Below the pieces are notes generated by a model that made no database searches, was not told where the DNA came from, and saw only the letters and a program-made list of their open reading frames with translations. Shown here piece by piece: positions 32,547 through 45,800 of a stretch of 64,000 nt of DNA. How positions within the stretch are numbered: the stretch's first letter is position 1; each line of letters opens with the position of its first letter. A program made the position numbers and the translations under genes. This DNA comes from Armillaria gallica. Its lineage: Eukaryota; Basidiomycota; Agaricomycetes; Agaricales; Physalacriaceae. The stretch is taken from assembly GCA_037576215.1 (NCBI GenBank), contig JBANDB010000002.1:5518001-5582000 (forward strand), given 5' to 3'.

Positions 32547-34764
32547 GCTACAGAAGCGACCGGAACGCACAAAGACCCTGTTACGGGGGAGATGATTTCG
32601 AAGACGTTGGTGGATTTACATTTTTTTCATTGGTGGTACTGATTTGCGATAGGGAGCTCAAGCGTCGGGAAAAACAGCGAGCAAAGGAAGCAAGCAAGGC
32701 AGCCAAGCCGCCTCCACCGGCAGCTAAGGCTAAGGTGGAGAGCAAGCCATCCGATGACGACCTTAACCCTAACGTGAGTGCCCATGCAGCTCAATTCTCG
32801 TGCCGTTGCTGATCAACGTCCAGCAATACTATGAGCTTCGCTCGCGGCAAATTCAGGCTCTCAAGGCTAGCCAAAACCCCAATCCGTACCCTCACAAGTT
32901 CAATGTAACATCCTCTATCACGTCGTATATCGATACGTATGGCCCGGAAGGCAAGATTCCATCTGGGACGAAGCTGGAGGGTAAAACGGAAAGCCTTGCT
33001 GGTCGAATCCACAATATCCGTTCGAGTGGATCTAAGCTTGTCTTCTATGATCTGCATGGAGAAGGGAAGAAGGTTCAGGTCATGGCTACCCAGCAGTGCG
33101 TATCCATTTTTGTACACTACCCTGGTTCTTACTTTCATCTAGAGATGCCTCTGATGCTTCTTCTTTCGAGGCTACACATGCCATCTTCAAGCGTGGCGAT
33201 GTCGTCGGCGTCACTGGCACCCCATCGCGCACCAAAAAGGGCGAGCTCAGCATTTCACCAAGCATGATGATCCTTCTCAGCCCCAATTTACATCAACTTC
33301 CTTCCTCCCACTTCGGTTTGAAGGACCAGGAGACCCGCTACCGGAAGCGTTATCTTGACCTCATCATCAGCGAAAATACGCGAAACATCTTTATCCGTCG
33401 CAGCAAGATCATTAACTACGTTCGGCGCTTCCTGGACGACCTGGGTTTCATGGAAGTCGAGACACCGATCACTCAGATGAGTGCGGGAGGCGCCACGGCT
33501 AAGCCATTCGTCACCCACCACAATGACCTTGGGCTTGACCTGTTCCTCCGTATCGCGCCTGAGCTCTATCTCAAGGAGCTTGTCGTCGGTGGCCTCGACC
33601 GCGTCTACGAGATCGGACGCGTTTTTCGCAACGAGGGCATCGATATGACTCATAACCCCGAATTCACGATCTGTGAATTCTATATGGCATATGCGGATAT
33701 GTATGACTTGATGGATATGACGGAGTCCCTTGTGGAAGGGATGGTCAAGTACCTCACTGGTGGGAGCACTAAGTTGGCGTACCATCCTGACGGTAATAAG
33801 GGTGAAGAAGGTGCAAGGGTGTACGAGCTTGAATTCAAGAAGCCGTGGAAGAGGTACGATATGATTGAGACTCTGGAAGAAAAACTGGGTGTCAAGTTTC
33901 CGTCGGGTGATACCCTTCATACTGAAGAAGCGAACAAGTTCCTGAGGGCGCTTTGTGTCAAGGTCGGTGTTTTTTCTCAATTCATGCTACGCGTCCTGAC
34001 GCGTTTCGTGCAGCACAATGTAGATTGTAGCGAACCACGTACAAATGCTCGTCTGTTGGACAAGGTATATTTGTTCCTTGTCAGCTGGATCTGAAAACTC
34101 ATTCCGTCAAACGTAGCTTGTCGGAGAGTATATCGAACCCCTCTGTATATCCCCAGCCTTCATTGGTGTGTTGAACAGCTTGAACGATGTATTTTATAAT
34201 AACATGCCTCTTTTAGTCGGCCACCCTCAGGTGATGTCCCCTCTGGCCAAGTGGCACCGTTCGCGACCAGGTCTTTGCGAGCGTTTCGAAGGATTCTTAT
34301 GCGGCAAGGAAATCTGCAATGCATACACCGAATTGAACGATCCATTCGAGCAACGCCTACGATTTGAGGAGCAGGTTAGCTGACAGCCTTGTATCATGGG
34401 ATCGTGCTTATTCTGACGGCTTGCATGAATAGTCACGACAAAAGGAGCAAGGCGACGACGAGGCCCAAGGTGTAGACGAGACGTTCATTGATGCGTACGT
34501 ATTTCTTTATGGTTTGTTTGTCTGATCGGATTTGCTTAAACCTTATTAACAGTCTCGAGCACGGTCTTCCGCCTACTGGTGGCTGGGGTATGGGTATCGA
34601 CCGTCTGGTGATGTTCTTGACGGATTCTACAAGTCAGTCTACATCTTTTCTGTACTCAGGTGACAGGCGTCTAATCTTAGTGGACAGACATCAAGGAAGT
34701 CCTTCTGTTCCCAGCTATGAAGCCGGACGTCACTGCAGGTGCAGCTCCGGTTGTTGTACCTTAG
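32454..34764 (+). CDS. KRS1: lysyl-tRNA synthetase, class II (613 aa, 10 exons)
   Basis: It charges tRNA-Lys with lysine using ATP. Exons are 32454-32605, 32653-32773, 32824-33095, 33143-33962, 34014-34064, 34117-34165, 34217-34374, 34433-34494, 34553-34632 and 34688-34764. All phases agree. A basic linker ([18 protein letters not shown]) precedes the OB-fold anticodon domain (about 120-230). The class II core has AGGATAKPF, motif 2 [20 protein letters not shown] and motif 3 [15 protein letters not shown], ending APVVVP. All intron sites are canonical and the frame is intact. Two in-frame starts are available (see the separate entry). It converges with Rheb, with 333 bases between the stops. 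Confidence 0.96.
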
Positions 34765-35097
34765 ATTTTAAAATGGGTGTATACGATATAACCTGATAGA
34801 CATCATAATGACTGTTGTATTCCTCTATCCTGTGATAACTAGTTCAACGCCCGACAAGCTGGCAGTTTCTCTTCTCCGAGATCTCGAAATAGCAGTATCC
34901 CTTTGGGTGGCCTTGGACGCGCTTTCGCGTGGAGATGCACGGAGTTTGATCCTTTTAGTCTTTCATGTACTATCACAAAACAAGGTCATCCGGACTTCCT
35001 CCACAACTAGTACGTACAAAATTGGATATACTTAAAACAGATATAATAGATATAATGAGATGACCTTAGCTTTCGCACCGATCACGCCAGCGCTCGT

Positions 35098-35891
35098 TCA
35101 CATCGTCACGCAACGATGGTCCGGAGCATTCCACCCTGGGTCACGGCTAAGCGTTTCTCGATTTCTTCTAGACAAAGTTCAAACGCCCGGGCTAGAGAAA
35201 GATGGAACGTAGAGGAGAGGAAATTCAAAGGCGCGGGGAGATGCATCCTACTCACCGACATTGATGTTGTTTTTTGAACTAGCCTCCGTGAAGGCGGCAT
35301 TATTCGCTGCGGCTAATGCCTTCCCGTCTAGCATGTCTACCTGGCGGCTAGAATATACGTAAGTTGTTTGTAAGAACCAGGACCGAACACACGAGAACGT
35401 ACTTGCAATGAAGGTCGCTCTTGGTACCCACTATCACGCAGGGTAATTCGGTGTTACCGCTGAAGTCAAGGAGCTTATCGTATACTATTTGTATCAAGTC
35501 GAACGATGCTCGAGACGTTATGGAATATACGAAAACGTATCCGTGGAAACCGATGGCGTGCTGGACATTCAGCTGAGAATATTCATCCTACGGATATCCG
35601 CCCAATAAGCTACAGGACACGCAGAAGATTTTGACGACGTACCTGTCCAGCTGTGTCATATATCTCACAAATATATTCCTGCCCATTGTGCACGATCGCC
35701 TTTACGTATGCTTTCTCAATCGTTGGGTAATACGACTGGGGGAACTCATTCTCTACGAACTGCTTCACGAGTGAAGACTTGCCTGTGAGACGAAAAAGCT
35801 AGAATGAGCGCGGCCCTTCAAGTGGGACTGGACAGGATAACGCACCAACAGAACGAGTCCCAAGAACCGCAATTTTTCTTCGTTTTTGCAT
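35098..35891 (-). CDS. RHEB: Rheb-like small GTPase (about 183 aa, 5 exons), CaaX box in a shifted frame
   Basis: Rheb is the small GTPase that activates TORC1 on endomembranes. Exons are 35846-35891, 35643-35782, 35403-35587, 35256-35347 and a last exon starting at 35191. Phases agree. The P loop GTRSVGKSS has the Rheb-specific arginine. Switch regions are SYYPTIEKAY and DTAGQDEYS, and G4 is GTKSDLH. The helix ARAFELCLEEIEKR precedes the tail. In frame, the last exon stops at 35106 with no prenylation motif. One frame over it reads ...APDHRCVTM and stops at 35098, giving a CaaX box at the expected distance. One base therefore seems to be missing at about 35141-35153. The start ATG (35891) lies close to the P loop as in other Rhebs. 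Confidence 0.88.
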
Positions 35892-38819
35892 GCTGCAGGT
35901 GGGGCAAAATATGTCACAGTGAGAAAAGAGGGGGAAACAGTGCGATCATGGGTTGTCGAGATAAAAGGCCTATAAGAAATTTGTTCAGACCGACTCACAT
36001 GTCCAAACTGGGCCACTCGGGCAGCGTGACATAACGGTTACGTAAAATTGCGTGATCTGGATCGGGTGATCGAACGCGCTTGGTTCTTTTCCTCTCAACT
36101 GTAAACTGTGTTTGACTGGTGCACATTGACTGGGTGGCTGCTCAGCACCCTAAAATCGGTCTAATTCTCCTGGGTGTCTATTTGCGTTTATATCTCAAAT
36201 TTTGGACGTGAGTAAATCCCCCTTCTTATCAAGTTCATATTTCGAACCCCACCAGTAACGTATTACCCTGGTTGGAGTTGCTGTAGAAGCAACGACTGAA
36301 TGATGCCAGGTGTTCCCAATATCTTTCTTCGACCTTCTGGACCCTTAACTCGGCTGCACTTGCCCCAAAACATGGGACATTTTCCGATCCCGCTACTACC
36401 GGCTTTTTGGGATGCTACGATCGCGACACGTTGGTTAAGCTCGCTGAGTTTTACAGAATCGGTTACTGGTCAGTATACTTTTCTTCTCTGGAGGCTCGGT
36501 TTACATCCAAGATCACCCGACAAGGCGAAACGGTCTGCTCCACATGTTAGGCAGGCTAGAACTGGATTTGCAGCCCATCGTCTTCTTCTACTTGTGTTCT
36601 GGAGTAAATGCGCCTCAACGTGTATCCACAGGTCAGGCGGATGACCCCGAGGAATGTCATACTATCTGCGTTGCATAACGATTCCCCAAATCATTTCGTT
36701 GGTGGTATATCTCGACGTGGCCATGAGACATCTGACCCCAGTACGCCGAGCCGCCTCCTCAACTGTCCAATCATCACCCGTTCTCACCTGCTTCGAGACT
36801 CTTCTTCCATCTTCTATCGTTGCCCTCGACATTAATTCGACAGCGCAATCTGCCGGACAATGAGAATTTGGAAGTCGGAATTCTCCAGACTGTGCTTGCA
36901 CCAGCGTTTAAGTACCATTCACCAGTGAGAACCGCCGCGGCGACGCGTCTGGTAATTTGAAACCAGTCGCTGTGTGCTGGAAAATCCGGAAGTTCCGTCG
37001 ACGGTGCAGTTACCCGACACCATTCTGGTCGGCCTCCTGAATTGTTTTTTTCTTTATCTTTACTCTCGACCGCGAAGCTTCCTCTATCCCCGTTCCACCA
37101 TACGGTCGACCCTCCTGGACTAGAACTGATCAGAACTACCTGCCCTGGCGCGGTATGTACCTATCAGCTGTGCATCAGTCGCGGCACCTGGAAATTCTTT
37201 GCAGCGAATATTTCGGCAGCACAGGCAAGTTGACATGCAAGACGAAGATCCCGCCTATCCAATCTAAGGCAAGTGTCCATTGGTTTCTTCCAAGGCGCGT
37301 TTCGTCGGGGCTTGGAAGTTCTGTTCGGTATCTATTCGAGGTCACTTGCTCTGTCCGTGTCAGGTCCGAGCTGTCCGAGCGGCCCTTTGGAATTGTGACT
37401 CCGAAAGTATTCATCACTCACTTCCCTTAGTGTATCTCATATGTTCCGTTGGGTTCAGCTGCGCAGTGCGCATGTGTTCACTCTGCCGTGTACACGGTCT
37501 CTCTTCAGTAACAGTCTCCGTGCCCTGTTGTATGAGCCAGGTTTTTGATGCGTGGTCTCGCCAGAGAACAGGCTGTGCTAAGTAAAGCACACGATACATA
37601 TTATTGCGGGCGGGTTTAGCAGTTTTACAGTTCTCGGTCGGCGATATATGAATTGCAGATCACCTGGATCCGAAGGGATGTTGTTAGGTTCGGACTGTCG
37701 GGACCGCGGCGTCAGCAGATCATTGAGCCTCGGCCTCGTCAGGCTGTGAGAGGTTTGTGGAAGACTGTTCCGGGAACATGGGGAGCTGAGTCTATCTTGC
37801 CTATACTTAGAGCACACTGAGTGCAAGGGTAGGCAAGGGCGCGCTTCATTTGACAGGGCGTGTGCATACTGATCCGTACGGGAAACTCGGTCGACGACGG
37901 TAAGTAACGAGTTGCTATCATTAAATACTGACCGAAAATTCGAAATATGGCGATGAACCCTGATCCGAGCGTCACATATAGGAGTTTATAAATACATTGT
38001 CCCTAAGCGCTTCATGTGATGACGACGCCAAGAGAACCTCCACTTGTTGATCATCGGTGACGATGGAGGGGTAGGTATCGCAAAAAATTGCAGCAGAAAT
38101 GGAGGCTCAAAGCGTGGTGCAGACACAAAGCGGAGCGGACGGATTTAACCGCAATGGCTGGTTTGAAACCTCCCGCCCCAGCAATGTTATTCTGGATTCT
38201 GGAGTACAAGGGCATTCATGGCCTTGAATCTAGAACTCAGCGGAAGTAGACAAGACAGAGTCGGAGGTGCTCTCCGCACGGATTTGTGTGAAGACAGCTG
38301 AAGTAGCTTGTGGGTCATTAGCTCGCGGTATTCACTGATAACAACCTCCGTACTGCACCGACTGGAAAAAAAGACTTGGCGTGTTACGATCAATTCCTCC
38401 TGACCACTGTCAAGTTAAAAACAGCCTACAGGTCGCGTAGAATCTGCTAACTGTTATTATCTGGTCTTTATGAGTAAGCGGGTGTTCTTTACGAGACAAG
38501 AGTGTTTGCGGAGGTAGATCACCTCATCGCGCGAACAGAAAAGGAAGGAATTCCGGATCAAAAGGTGGGCAGGGGACATGACCGACGGGACCCAGATTTG
38601 GTAACATATTTGAAACTCCGCACTTCGAAGGTATTATTGCATCACTGTTTCTTCTTTATCTTCTGCCACTTTTCCATCCATCTCCCTGTTGGGTGGCGAG
38701 GCCTAGTGCGTCGCATTCTCTCTTTGTCTCTGGCGTCGTATACGCTCTTTTGTCTGGTCAGATGTTGTATCTGACGTCGGACCTATTTCCTGTCTGTACG
38801 TGGCTGGAATGCCCGTTGT
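35892..38819. other. intergenic, no recognised gene
   Basis: This 2.9-kb stretch holds many short frames on both strands (for example 36300-36644 plus, 36662-36901 minus, 37578-37826 minus) without domains. Splice-like motifs occur but I could not assemble any protein. The last few hundred bases may contain the 5' exons of the GT2 synthase. Confidence 0.4.
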
Positions 38820-40442
38820 TTGATGTTGAACTCATGTTTTTCAGTTGTACCATTTGGGCTTATAGGGTACGTCGCTGTGGCCTTGGGGACACATATAATC
38901 TTACTTTCAGACAGGTTCTATCGTTATTTCTGGTATCTCATCCGTTTCTCCGCCTTCATTGTCTACCGCCCCGTACCCCTTCCCGAAAATCCGACATATA
39001 TCGCCTCTGAAGATGTTACCATTATTGTTCCGACGATAGACGCAGGGGAGGAGTTCAAGGATGCGGCGCGCAGTTGGCTTGTTGGAAACCCCAAAGAAAT
39101 TCTCATTATCACCGAGGAGAAAATGCTTGGCCCGTTACAAGAACTCGCCAATGCTGTCGACCCTTCCCGAATACGCGTTCTCACCGTGCCATTCGCTAAC
39201 AAGCGACTACAGATGAGCCATGGTATCAAGAACACCACTACCGACATCATAGTCTTCGCTGACGACGATGCAATATGGCCTCCCACGTTACTTCCCTACG
39301 TCTTGGCCTGCTTCGAAGATCAGAAAGTCGGCGGTGTCGGCACCAGCCAGAGGGTACAAGCTGTCGGCTCCAAGATGACGGTGTGGGAAGTTCTCGCCGC
39401 CTTTCGGCTGACCATTCGTAATATCGAAATTTCGTCTTCCACGCACATCGATGGGGCATCCCATGTCTATCAGGTCGAACAGCCGCCTATCGGACCATCA
39501 TTCTCAAAGATCCAGAGTTTCTCCACGGCTTCACGCATGACTACTGGTTAGGGAAGTACCAACTCAACTCAGGCGACGACAAATTCTTGACGCGATGGAT
39601 GGTGAGCCACGGATGGAGCACGTACGTGCAATGCTGCAAGGAGGCCGAGTTGCTTAGCACAATGAAGCCAAACTGGCGGTTCCTGAAGCAAGTGTTGAGA
39701 TGGACCAGGAACACATGGCGTTCCGATCTACGGAGCCTTTTTACCGAGCGATATATCTGGACATCGCATCCATATGTGGCTTATACCATGGTAGGCCTTT
39801 TCTTTGTCTTCTCCACAAGATGCTGTGTTAACACTATACCATAGGTAGACAAGTTGTTCAACCCTTTCACGCTGCTGGTGGGTCCATGCCTAGTAGCGTA
39901 TGTTATCTACAAGAGTACTATACCAGTCGACGACGGGGGATATCATTTACCATGGTGGTACGTGATTGATCGTGCGGCCCTTGTCACAATTAACTGAAGA
40001 CCCCCTGCAGGAACGTTCTCGTTTCGTACATCGTCTGGCTATTCGCAACGCGAACGGCAAAGCTCCTTCCGCACCTTTGGTACAACCCAGGCCACATCAT
40101 ATACGTGCCAGCCTTCATCGTCTTTGGCTACTATTTCGCAATAATGAAGCTATATGCTCTCTTCACACTTCACGAGGTTCGTGTCAGGCGCTTATCAAGA
40201 AGAAATTCACTCATTGCTTTCAGACCGGCTGGGGTACTCGTTCAGGCATTGGTGATATTTCTGCGGCGACCGCGGCGGTCGACGCTGGCTCACGATCTGA
40301 TGAAAAAACAGCCGAGTCTTATCCAATACAGCCCGTAGCTCAGCCTCAGTCACCCTTCAGTGACGACTACGCGGCCGATATGGCTTATGCCAAGCCAGAA
40401 CGGCAGCGTTTAGAGTATGAAGAGCCTATATACGCTCGGTGA
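38820..40442 (+). CDS. processive GT2 polysaccharide synthase, hyaluronan-synthase/Cps1-like, with a -1 frameshift
   Basis: Membrane enzymes of this type polymerise UDP-sugars and export the chain. Visible motifs are VTIIVPTIDAGEEF, FADDDAIWPP, SGRTAAYRT, NSGDDKFLTRW and QVLRWTRNTW (the QxxRW signature). C-terminal membrane segments follow (LFNPFTLLVGPCLVAYVIY, IIYVPAFIVFGYYFAIMKLY). Introns are 39791-39844, 39958-40010 and 40177-40223. The N-terminal membrane part (from 38820 or a spliced upstream exon near 38700) is uncertain. At 39453-39456 a run of four G breaks the frame after STHIDG; five G would continue into GIPCLSGRTAAY. The motifs on both sides are intact. Cryptococcus Cps1 is the nearest characterised relative I know. 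The real product (hyaluronan, chitin-like or other) cannot be told from sequence. Confidence 0.85.
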
Positions 40443-41276
40443 TAACAGGAAGCGATGGTGTGGGTGCGGAGTAATGCCCTTCATTCTTTCTGTCATCTCT
40501 GTTTCTTGTCATACGTACGTTACTTCGTATCACCTTCCATCTTTCTTATTCGTCATGTCTTTTTTGTTTACGTCCCTCCTCGAACTTCTCTTCACGTTTT
40601 ATACTATACCCTATTAAGTATTGCACATAAATCAGCATCAGCATCATGGACATTGTACATCTACTACTTCTCACATCTCTCGCGACACATACAACACATA
40701 CATCTGCGACACTCTCGATAGTTCCTCCGTACACTGTTTTATATTAAATACATTACGAATTTGGCGCTACTCAGCGGCCATTGACGATCGTCGTCAAAAA
40801 ACGGATGACAGATTAACGAATTTGAAGGGCGTCTTGATTGCCGAGCTTTTCTTGGCTTTGGTGGAACTCGTTACGTGAGAAAATGTATCTGGCTATGCCA
40901 GTCTGGGTATAGCAACGGTCTATGCAAGTGGAGCGACATAGACAGACGCTGTCCGGACTCGTTAAAAGTGTGTGTAGAAAGGACCTTCTTGCTTCATGTC
41001 ACTCATTACGGAGGCTTGAAACAGATCTTCCCACACAAGCGTTCGAGGGTGTGATGTACGTACTGTTTCTGTTCGAGTCTCGAAGCCCCATGTTGACCTG
41101 TCTTCTTCTCGATGTAAGTGTAGATGCGGTGATAAACAGTCGCGCAGCAGATACATAGAATGCAGCAAATACGATCTCTGTATTTTCCAAGAGACGAGTG
41201 ATAAGACGAAGGTAATGTAGGCAAAGAAGTATACTTGGGGGCTCGCCAAGGACAAGCGGCATTTCCAAGAAAACGC
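40443..41276. other. intergenic between convergent GT2 and PL3 genes
   Basis: No gene is recognised. Part of the right end may be the pectate lyase 3' end or untranslated region. Confidence 0.4.
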
Positions 41277-42864
41277 TCAACCACTGCAGTAACCGACGAC
41301 TTCGGGCTCGCAGCTGTGAAGGCGTGTGTTATGACGAACGATGAAAAAAAGAACGTGATAGCACTCGCCTTCCCGCGCAACCGTCGTAGAGGGTGCAAGG
41401 GTGGCTGGTATCGCTGTAATGAAAGGTGGCTTAGCTGGGTAATACTGACTGCGGAAACGGAGAAACGTACTAGCACGAATCGATGATGGTAGCAGTGTCC
41501 TGTTAGTTGATGGTGATGAGCGTGGGAAAAACATAAGCAATACAGATGGACGTACGCCGTAGTTGGAATTGATACCAGCAAGAGTTCCACCTATCTTGGC
41601 ATGTTATGGTTCGTAAGAAACGAGGTAGATGCAGTGGATCCTTATCATCCTCGGCGTAGACACCGGAGATGTACACATTACGGGAGCACTGACTTTTGCA
41701 CTGAATGTCAAGTGTCAGCCAAGTCCGTCGGAGTGCGAGAACGAAAGTAATACGTACGTTTCTACAAGACCGATAGAGCTAAGCAAGTGGGTCAGTTCAA
41801 ACGTTGTGCGGCCTTAACATGCTAGAGCTTAGATCACCTTTCCGTAGTCTATGAAGAAACGGATCAGAAAGAGAGTCCAAGAAGCCAAGGAAAAGAAGTA
41901 CGCACCGCCAACAAAGAAGTCGATGATCTTGTTTGGGGTATTAGTTTTGCAGTAAAACGAAGAGCCTAGGCGGAAGAAGCACATACGTTAACGGTACCGC
42001 AACCATTGTGTTGGATGACCTTGTCTTTGGCGTGATAGGCATCACCACCGATGATGTTAGTGTAGTCGCCAGCCTCATCGTTTTTCTGCGGGTCATAGTG
42101 TAAGGCTTGATGCATTGATGGTTCAAAGGGTCACAGGAACAAACGTACGATGGTGATAGCATCCTCTGGGAGAAAGATATGCATTAGCATAATGTATGCC
42201 CACGTAAAAATATGGACTCACCACAAACATCTTCAAACTACGTCGCATATCTTGTCAGCAGATATTAGAACTTCGTTTGATAGAGCCTTACCCAAACATA
42301 GTTCAAGATACAGTCTAAACTTTACTTTTAACGGAGACAGTGTAAGATATAATTTAACAATTTACAACCGGTACAGTCTGAGAAGAACGTGGCTCAGAGG
42401 GAGTCTTCGAATGGACAAAAAATCACATACGAACACCTTCGGCTTGGTTCGCGCCGATGATAACATTCTGAAGGGTGGCACCTTCTTGAAGGTAGAAAAC
42501 TAGGAATGTAAGAGTAAGCATCGCGACGCTAAAAATGACAGGAAATAATTCGTACCTGCGTCTTCATAATCTATGTAACCGTGTCAATAAACGAATTAGC
42601 ACAACAACCAACGAGACAAGGACGAGCATACCTCCTTCGGATTGATCACTATCCACTATTTCAGTATGGCAAGCGATACGCGTAGGGAAGAACCAACCCG
42701 CAAGCACCGCTTCCAAGTTCCAACCACCGTCAAAGGTTTCGCCAGCGGCGACCTCGATGACTGCACTGCTCGAGACAGTGCCAGTGGCTGTTGGAAGACC
42801 GCCGGTGTCAAGCGGCGGAAAGACCTGCTAGAGAGGCGATAGACAAAGCAAGAAGGAACTGCAT
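41277..42864 (-). CDS. PL3-family pectate lyase, secreted, many small exons, two apparent single-base indels
   Basis: Pectate lyases of family PL3 cleave de-esterified pectin by beta-elimination. The ATG at 42864 opens a signal peptide ([14 protein letters not shown]). Then, across several introns, come [105 protein letters not shown] and [16 protein letters not shown]. This order and spacing are those of PL3. Two indels break it: an extra base in the run at about 42819-42821 and a missing base at about 42711-42722. The exact 3' end is uncertain (a frame ends at 41277 with GYCSG). It is a decayed gene or carries sequence errors. A role in plant cell-wall attack or wood/litter decay is inferred from the family. 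Confidence 0.75.
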
Positions 42865-45800
42865 GATCCTGGAGACTGAGTTATCGAGGACAGAGCCATT
42901 TTATAGTCCTCGACCGTGGCCTCCAAGACTTTTTGGTGAGCGCGGTGAAAGTCCGGATACAGATTTCTGTGCGATGGTAAAATTCTCGGAGGAAATGGCT
43001 GCGCAAATGTCCTAAAGGCGGGAGCTTGGATTGTTGATTGCTTGGTACGTATAAACTGAAGAGTTCACAGACTGAGTCGATGTCACGGTAAGGATGAGAT
43101 CAAGTTGTGAAAGATGGAGCCCCAGAGACGTGGATCAGCGACGCAGAGATACAGTGATTGTCTGTCAAGAAGACAATGGCCATGGCGAGGCGGCCTACGG
43201 ACCAAGAGATGTTTAGAGACCGGCGCTTAAGTCTACCGAACATTCACAACGAAATGGTTCTTGTGGCATCAACAGATGGCGCGCAAACGCATTCCCGCCA
43301 CTGTAGGACACAGAAAAAGATCGGCCAACTTCAGCTAGGACAGCGTCGACTTACAAAGGCTCGGCCAGGACCAAAAGACTTCAAGAAACGGGCACTAATT
43401 GTTGGTAGGATCTGGGTGAAGGACACTGTTGGTCAATCTGAGAGGCCGATACCAGGTAGCCTTGGCATCCAGTGCCCGAGAATCTACCTGCACAAGTTCG
43501 CTGACCGTGATGCTTCTCCGCAGATGCGCGTCATGGATCCGAAAAGAGGGATCGGGTACTTCGCGCTGGTTTCCGTGTGCCAAATTTGGGCCATCATTTC
43601 CCTATTTAGACTATTTTCTGAGTTCTCGCGACTCCGGAGAGTGGTTCTAGTTCGTTTTGCCTACAGCACCACAACAAGTAATTTCTGGAAGATGGTTCCG
43701 TAGACCTAATAAAATAATTTGATATGTAAATCCGTGCAACCCAATGCCTTCCAACCCTGTGTTCATGTTTTTCTGAAATTCATACCATTCACCAGTGATT
43801 ATGGACATATAGGCGTTAACGAAGTCTCGCTCAATGAGATTGAGAAATTGGTCGAGAGAGATAGTTGCTGAGGAACGAAACTGCTGATCCATCGGTTAAA
43901 GACCTATGCATGATTACGATGCTCCTCTCGAGTCCCTTGGTCACCTCTACTGTTGCGTTTAAATGTTCAAAGATGCAATAGTGTCGACGAGATTGAAGAA
44001 GCCGTAGTTTTTGCGTTGAAGAATCCAGTTCGTAACTAGGAGCATTCATTTACGGACAGTGAATAAGGTTGTCGCCGAGACTAGGTCCCCATGGTCAACC
44101 CAGTTCACAATGGGTTCCGATCAACGTTGTAGGCTTGGTCCACCCTTCCTCGATGGAAACTTTGTCAACGGACGGTAGGCTCAATGTCGTACACCTGGAC
44201 ATTGGCCACGCAGCTCGGAGGCTCCGTGTGCTTGCTATTCACGTGGTCTCCAATTAATAGTATATACACTAGAGAAAATGGGTGATGATGAGTCAAATGG
44301 CAAGCATGAGCTGAAGCTGCGACCCGACCATCTCGTTATAGTGTTTATTCGCAGCTCCGAAACTCTGAGGCGATCTGAGTCTCCGATGGAGATGAACTAT
44401 TAACCGAAGACGCAAAAGTAGCCTGAAAATACAGCATTAAGTGACGAATGCGAGTCAGAGTATACAGCCCGGTCTCACGAGATGATATCCCCAGCGGTAC
44501 CGAATTGCTGGGCAGTGTGTATCCACCAGGATACCCTAGAATCACAATAGAGAAAGACGCATGGACGATATCAGTTAAGAACAATTGAAATGAATTCATT
44601 GACTGAGGGCTATCTGAAGGTGGCGCTTACCTGATTGGCGTTGCTTACATCCCTTGTCCCGGACTCGCGGCAAGTTCCCTTTTTCTTGGCAAGTGTCGAG
44701 TTCCGACTGAGTCCAAGGGCAACGGTCATTCCGTAAGACGGCTAGGATGTTCTGTTTAGGCATACAGAAACCAGCATATTAATGACAAGAAGTTGCCTAT
44801 ACAATGATCTCTCCGATAAGGAAGAGATTAAATGAAGCATGGTGAATGCTCTCGGATTTCGGAGAATCGGGTTTGTCGGGTGCTCCGGCGTTAGAAGCGA
44901 CCGTGATGATATCAACGCGCTGCGCAGTGCGAGAGTTTTTCTCCTCACTAGGGAAGGTATGACATAGAAAGCAAGGACACTGGACCGTCGATGTGGCTGT
45001 TTGACGTTCTGAGAGTATACGAGGCAGGAGTAAGATCTAATCTGTGTACGAGTGAGCATGTGATCGGGGAGACTCGAACCTTCCCTTGGCCATCACACCG
45101 AAGGCAAGTCATACAGCTCATACCCGAGCTCAGCCCGTAACGAAGCTCGTTTAATTGTTACCCTCCCACCCACACCCATCTACCTCGAGTTGGCTTAGTG
45201 TACATTGCTTTGGGGGATCCTCAGCACGTGTCTGCCACAGGTTCTCTCCAGTCAGCGCGGACCTAAACTCTCAGAACACTGACGCTGCATTTTGAGCGCA
45301 CAGAGCATATATGTTATATCACACATCGAACGAAAGTGTTTGGAAAGCCAGTCGCAGAAAGACAAAAATGCGTTCGTCTTTCGAGCTAGTAGCCTTGTAA
45401 ATGGCTACCAGGAAGCCTAAGCCCGCTGCCCAAGTTCAGGGAAAGGTATGTAGATCATGAGCTCCGTGAGATCTTGAGGCTGAAATTACTCTCACCAATT
45501 TGGCCTTACGGTAAGACAGTTCAAGGTTGGAAGCAAGTTGGGCCAATGGCCCGGTGAATTCCCGAAGAGGAAACATTGTGACTGTCACATCACATGCACG
45601 TGAACCGTGGCAACCGTGGACCCACCTTTACTGCGACGTGCTTGAGTAATTCGTTGGCATCGATTTCCAAACCTACAATGACCGTAGCTCTGACCACCAG
45701 CGTCGCATCAAATTTACTGTCTGAAACGTAGCTTGCCAAGGGGTAATACGCTGTCCTACAAGAAACTCAACATCTTTTGAAATACGAGGCATGGTTTTCC

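Noticed and set aside
43158..43703. 181-codon plus-strand frame.
   Set aside because: No domain, no splice context, and composition like neighbouring noncoding sequence.
45056..45099. A GGTTCGAGTC T-loop-like sequence on the minus strand with flanking TGTGAT/ATCACA pairing, suggesting a tRNA.
   Set aside because: There is no complete D arm or anticodon arm and the T stem pairs poorly. At most it is a tRNA-derived relic.
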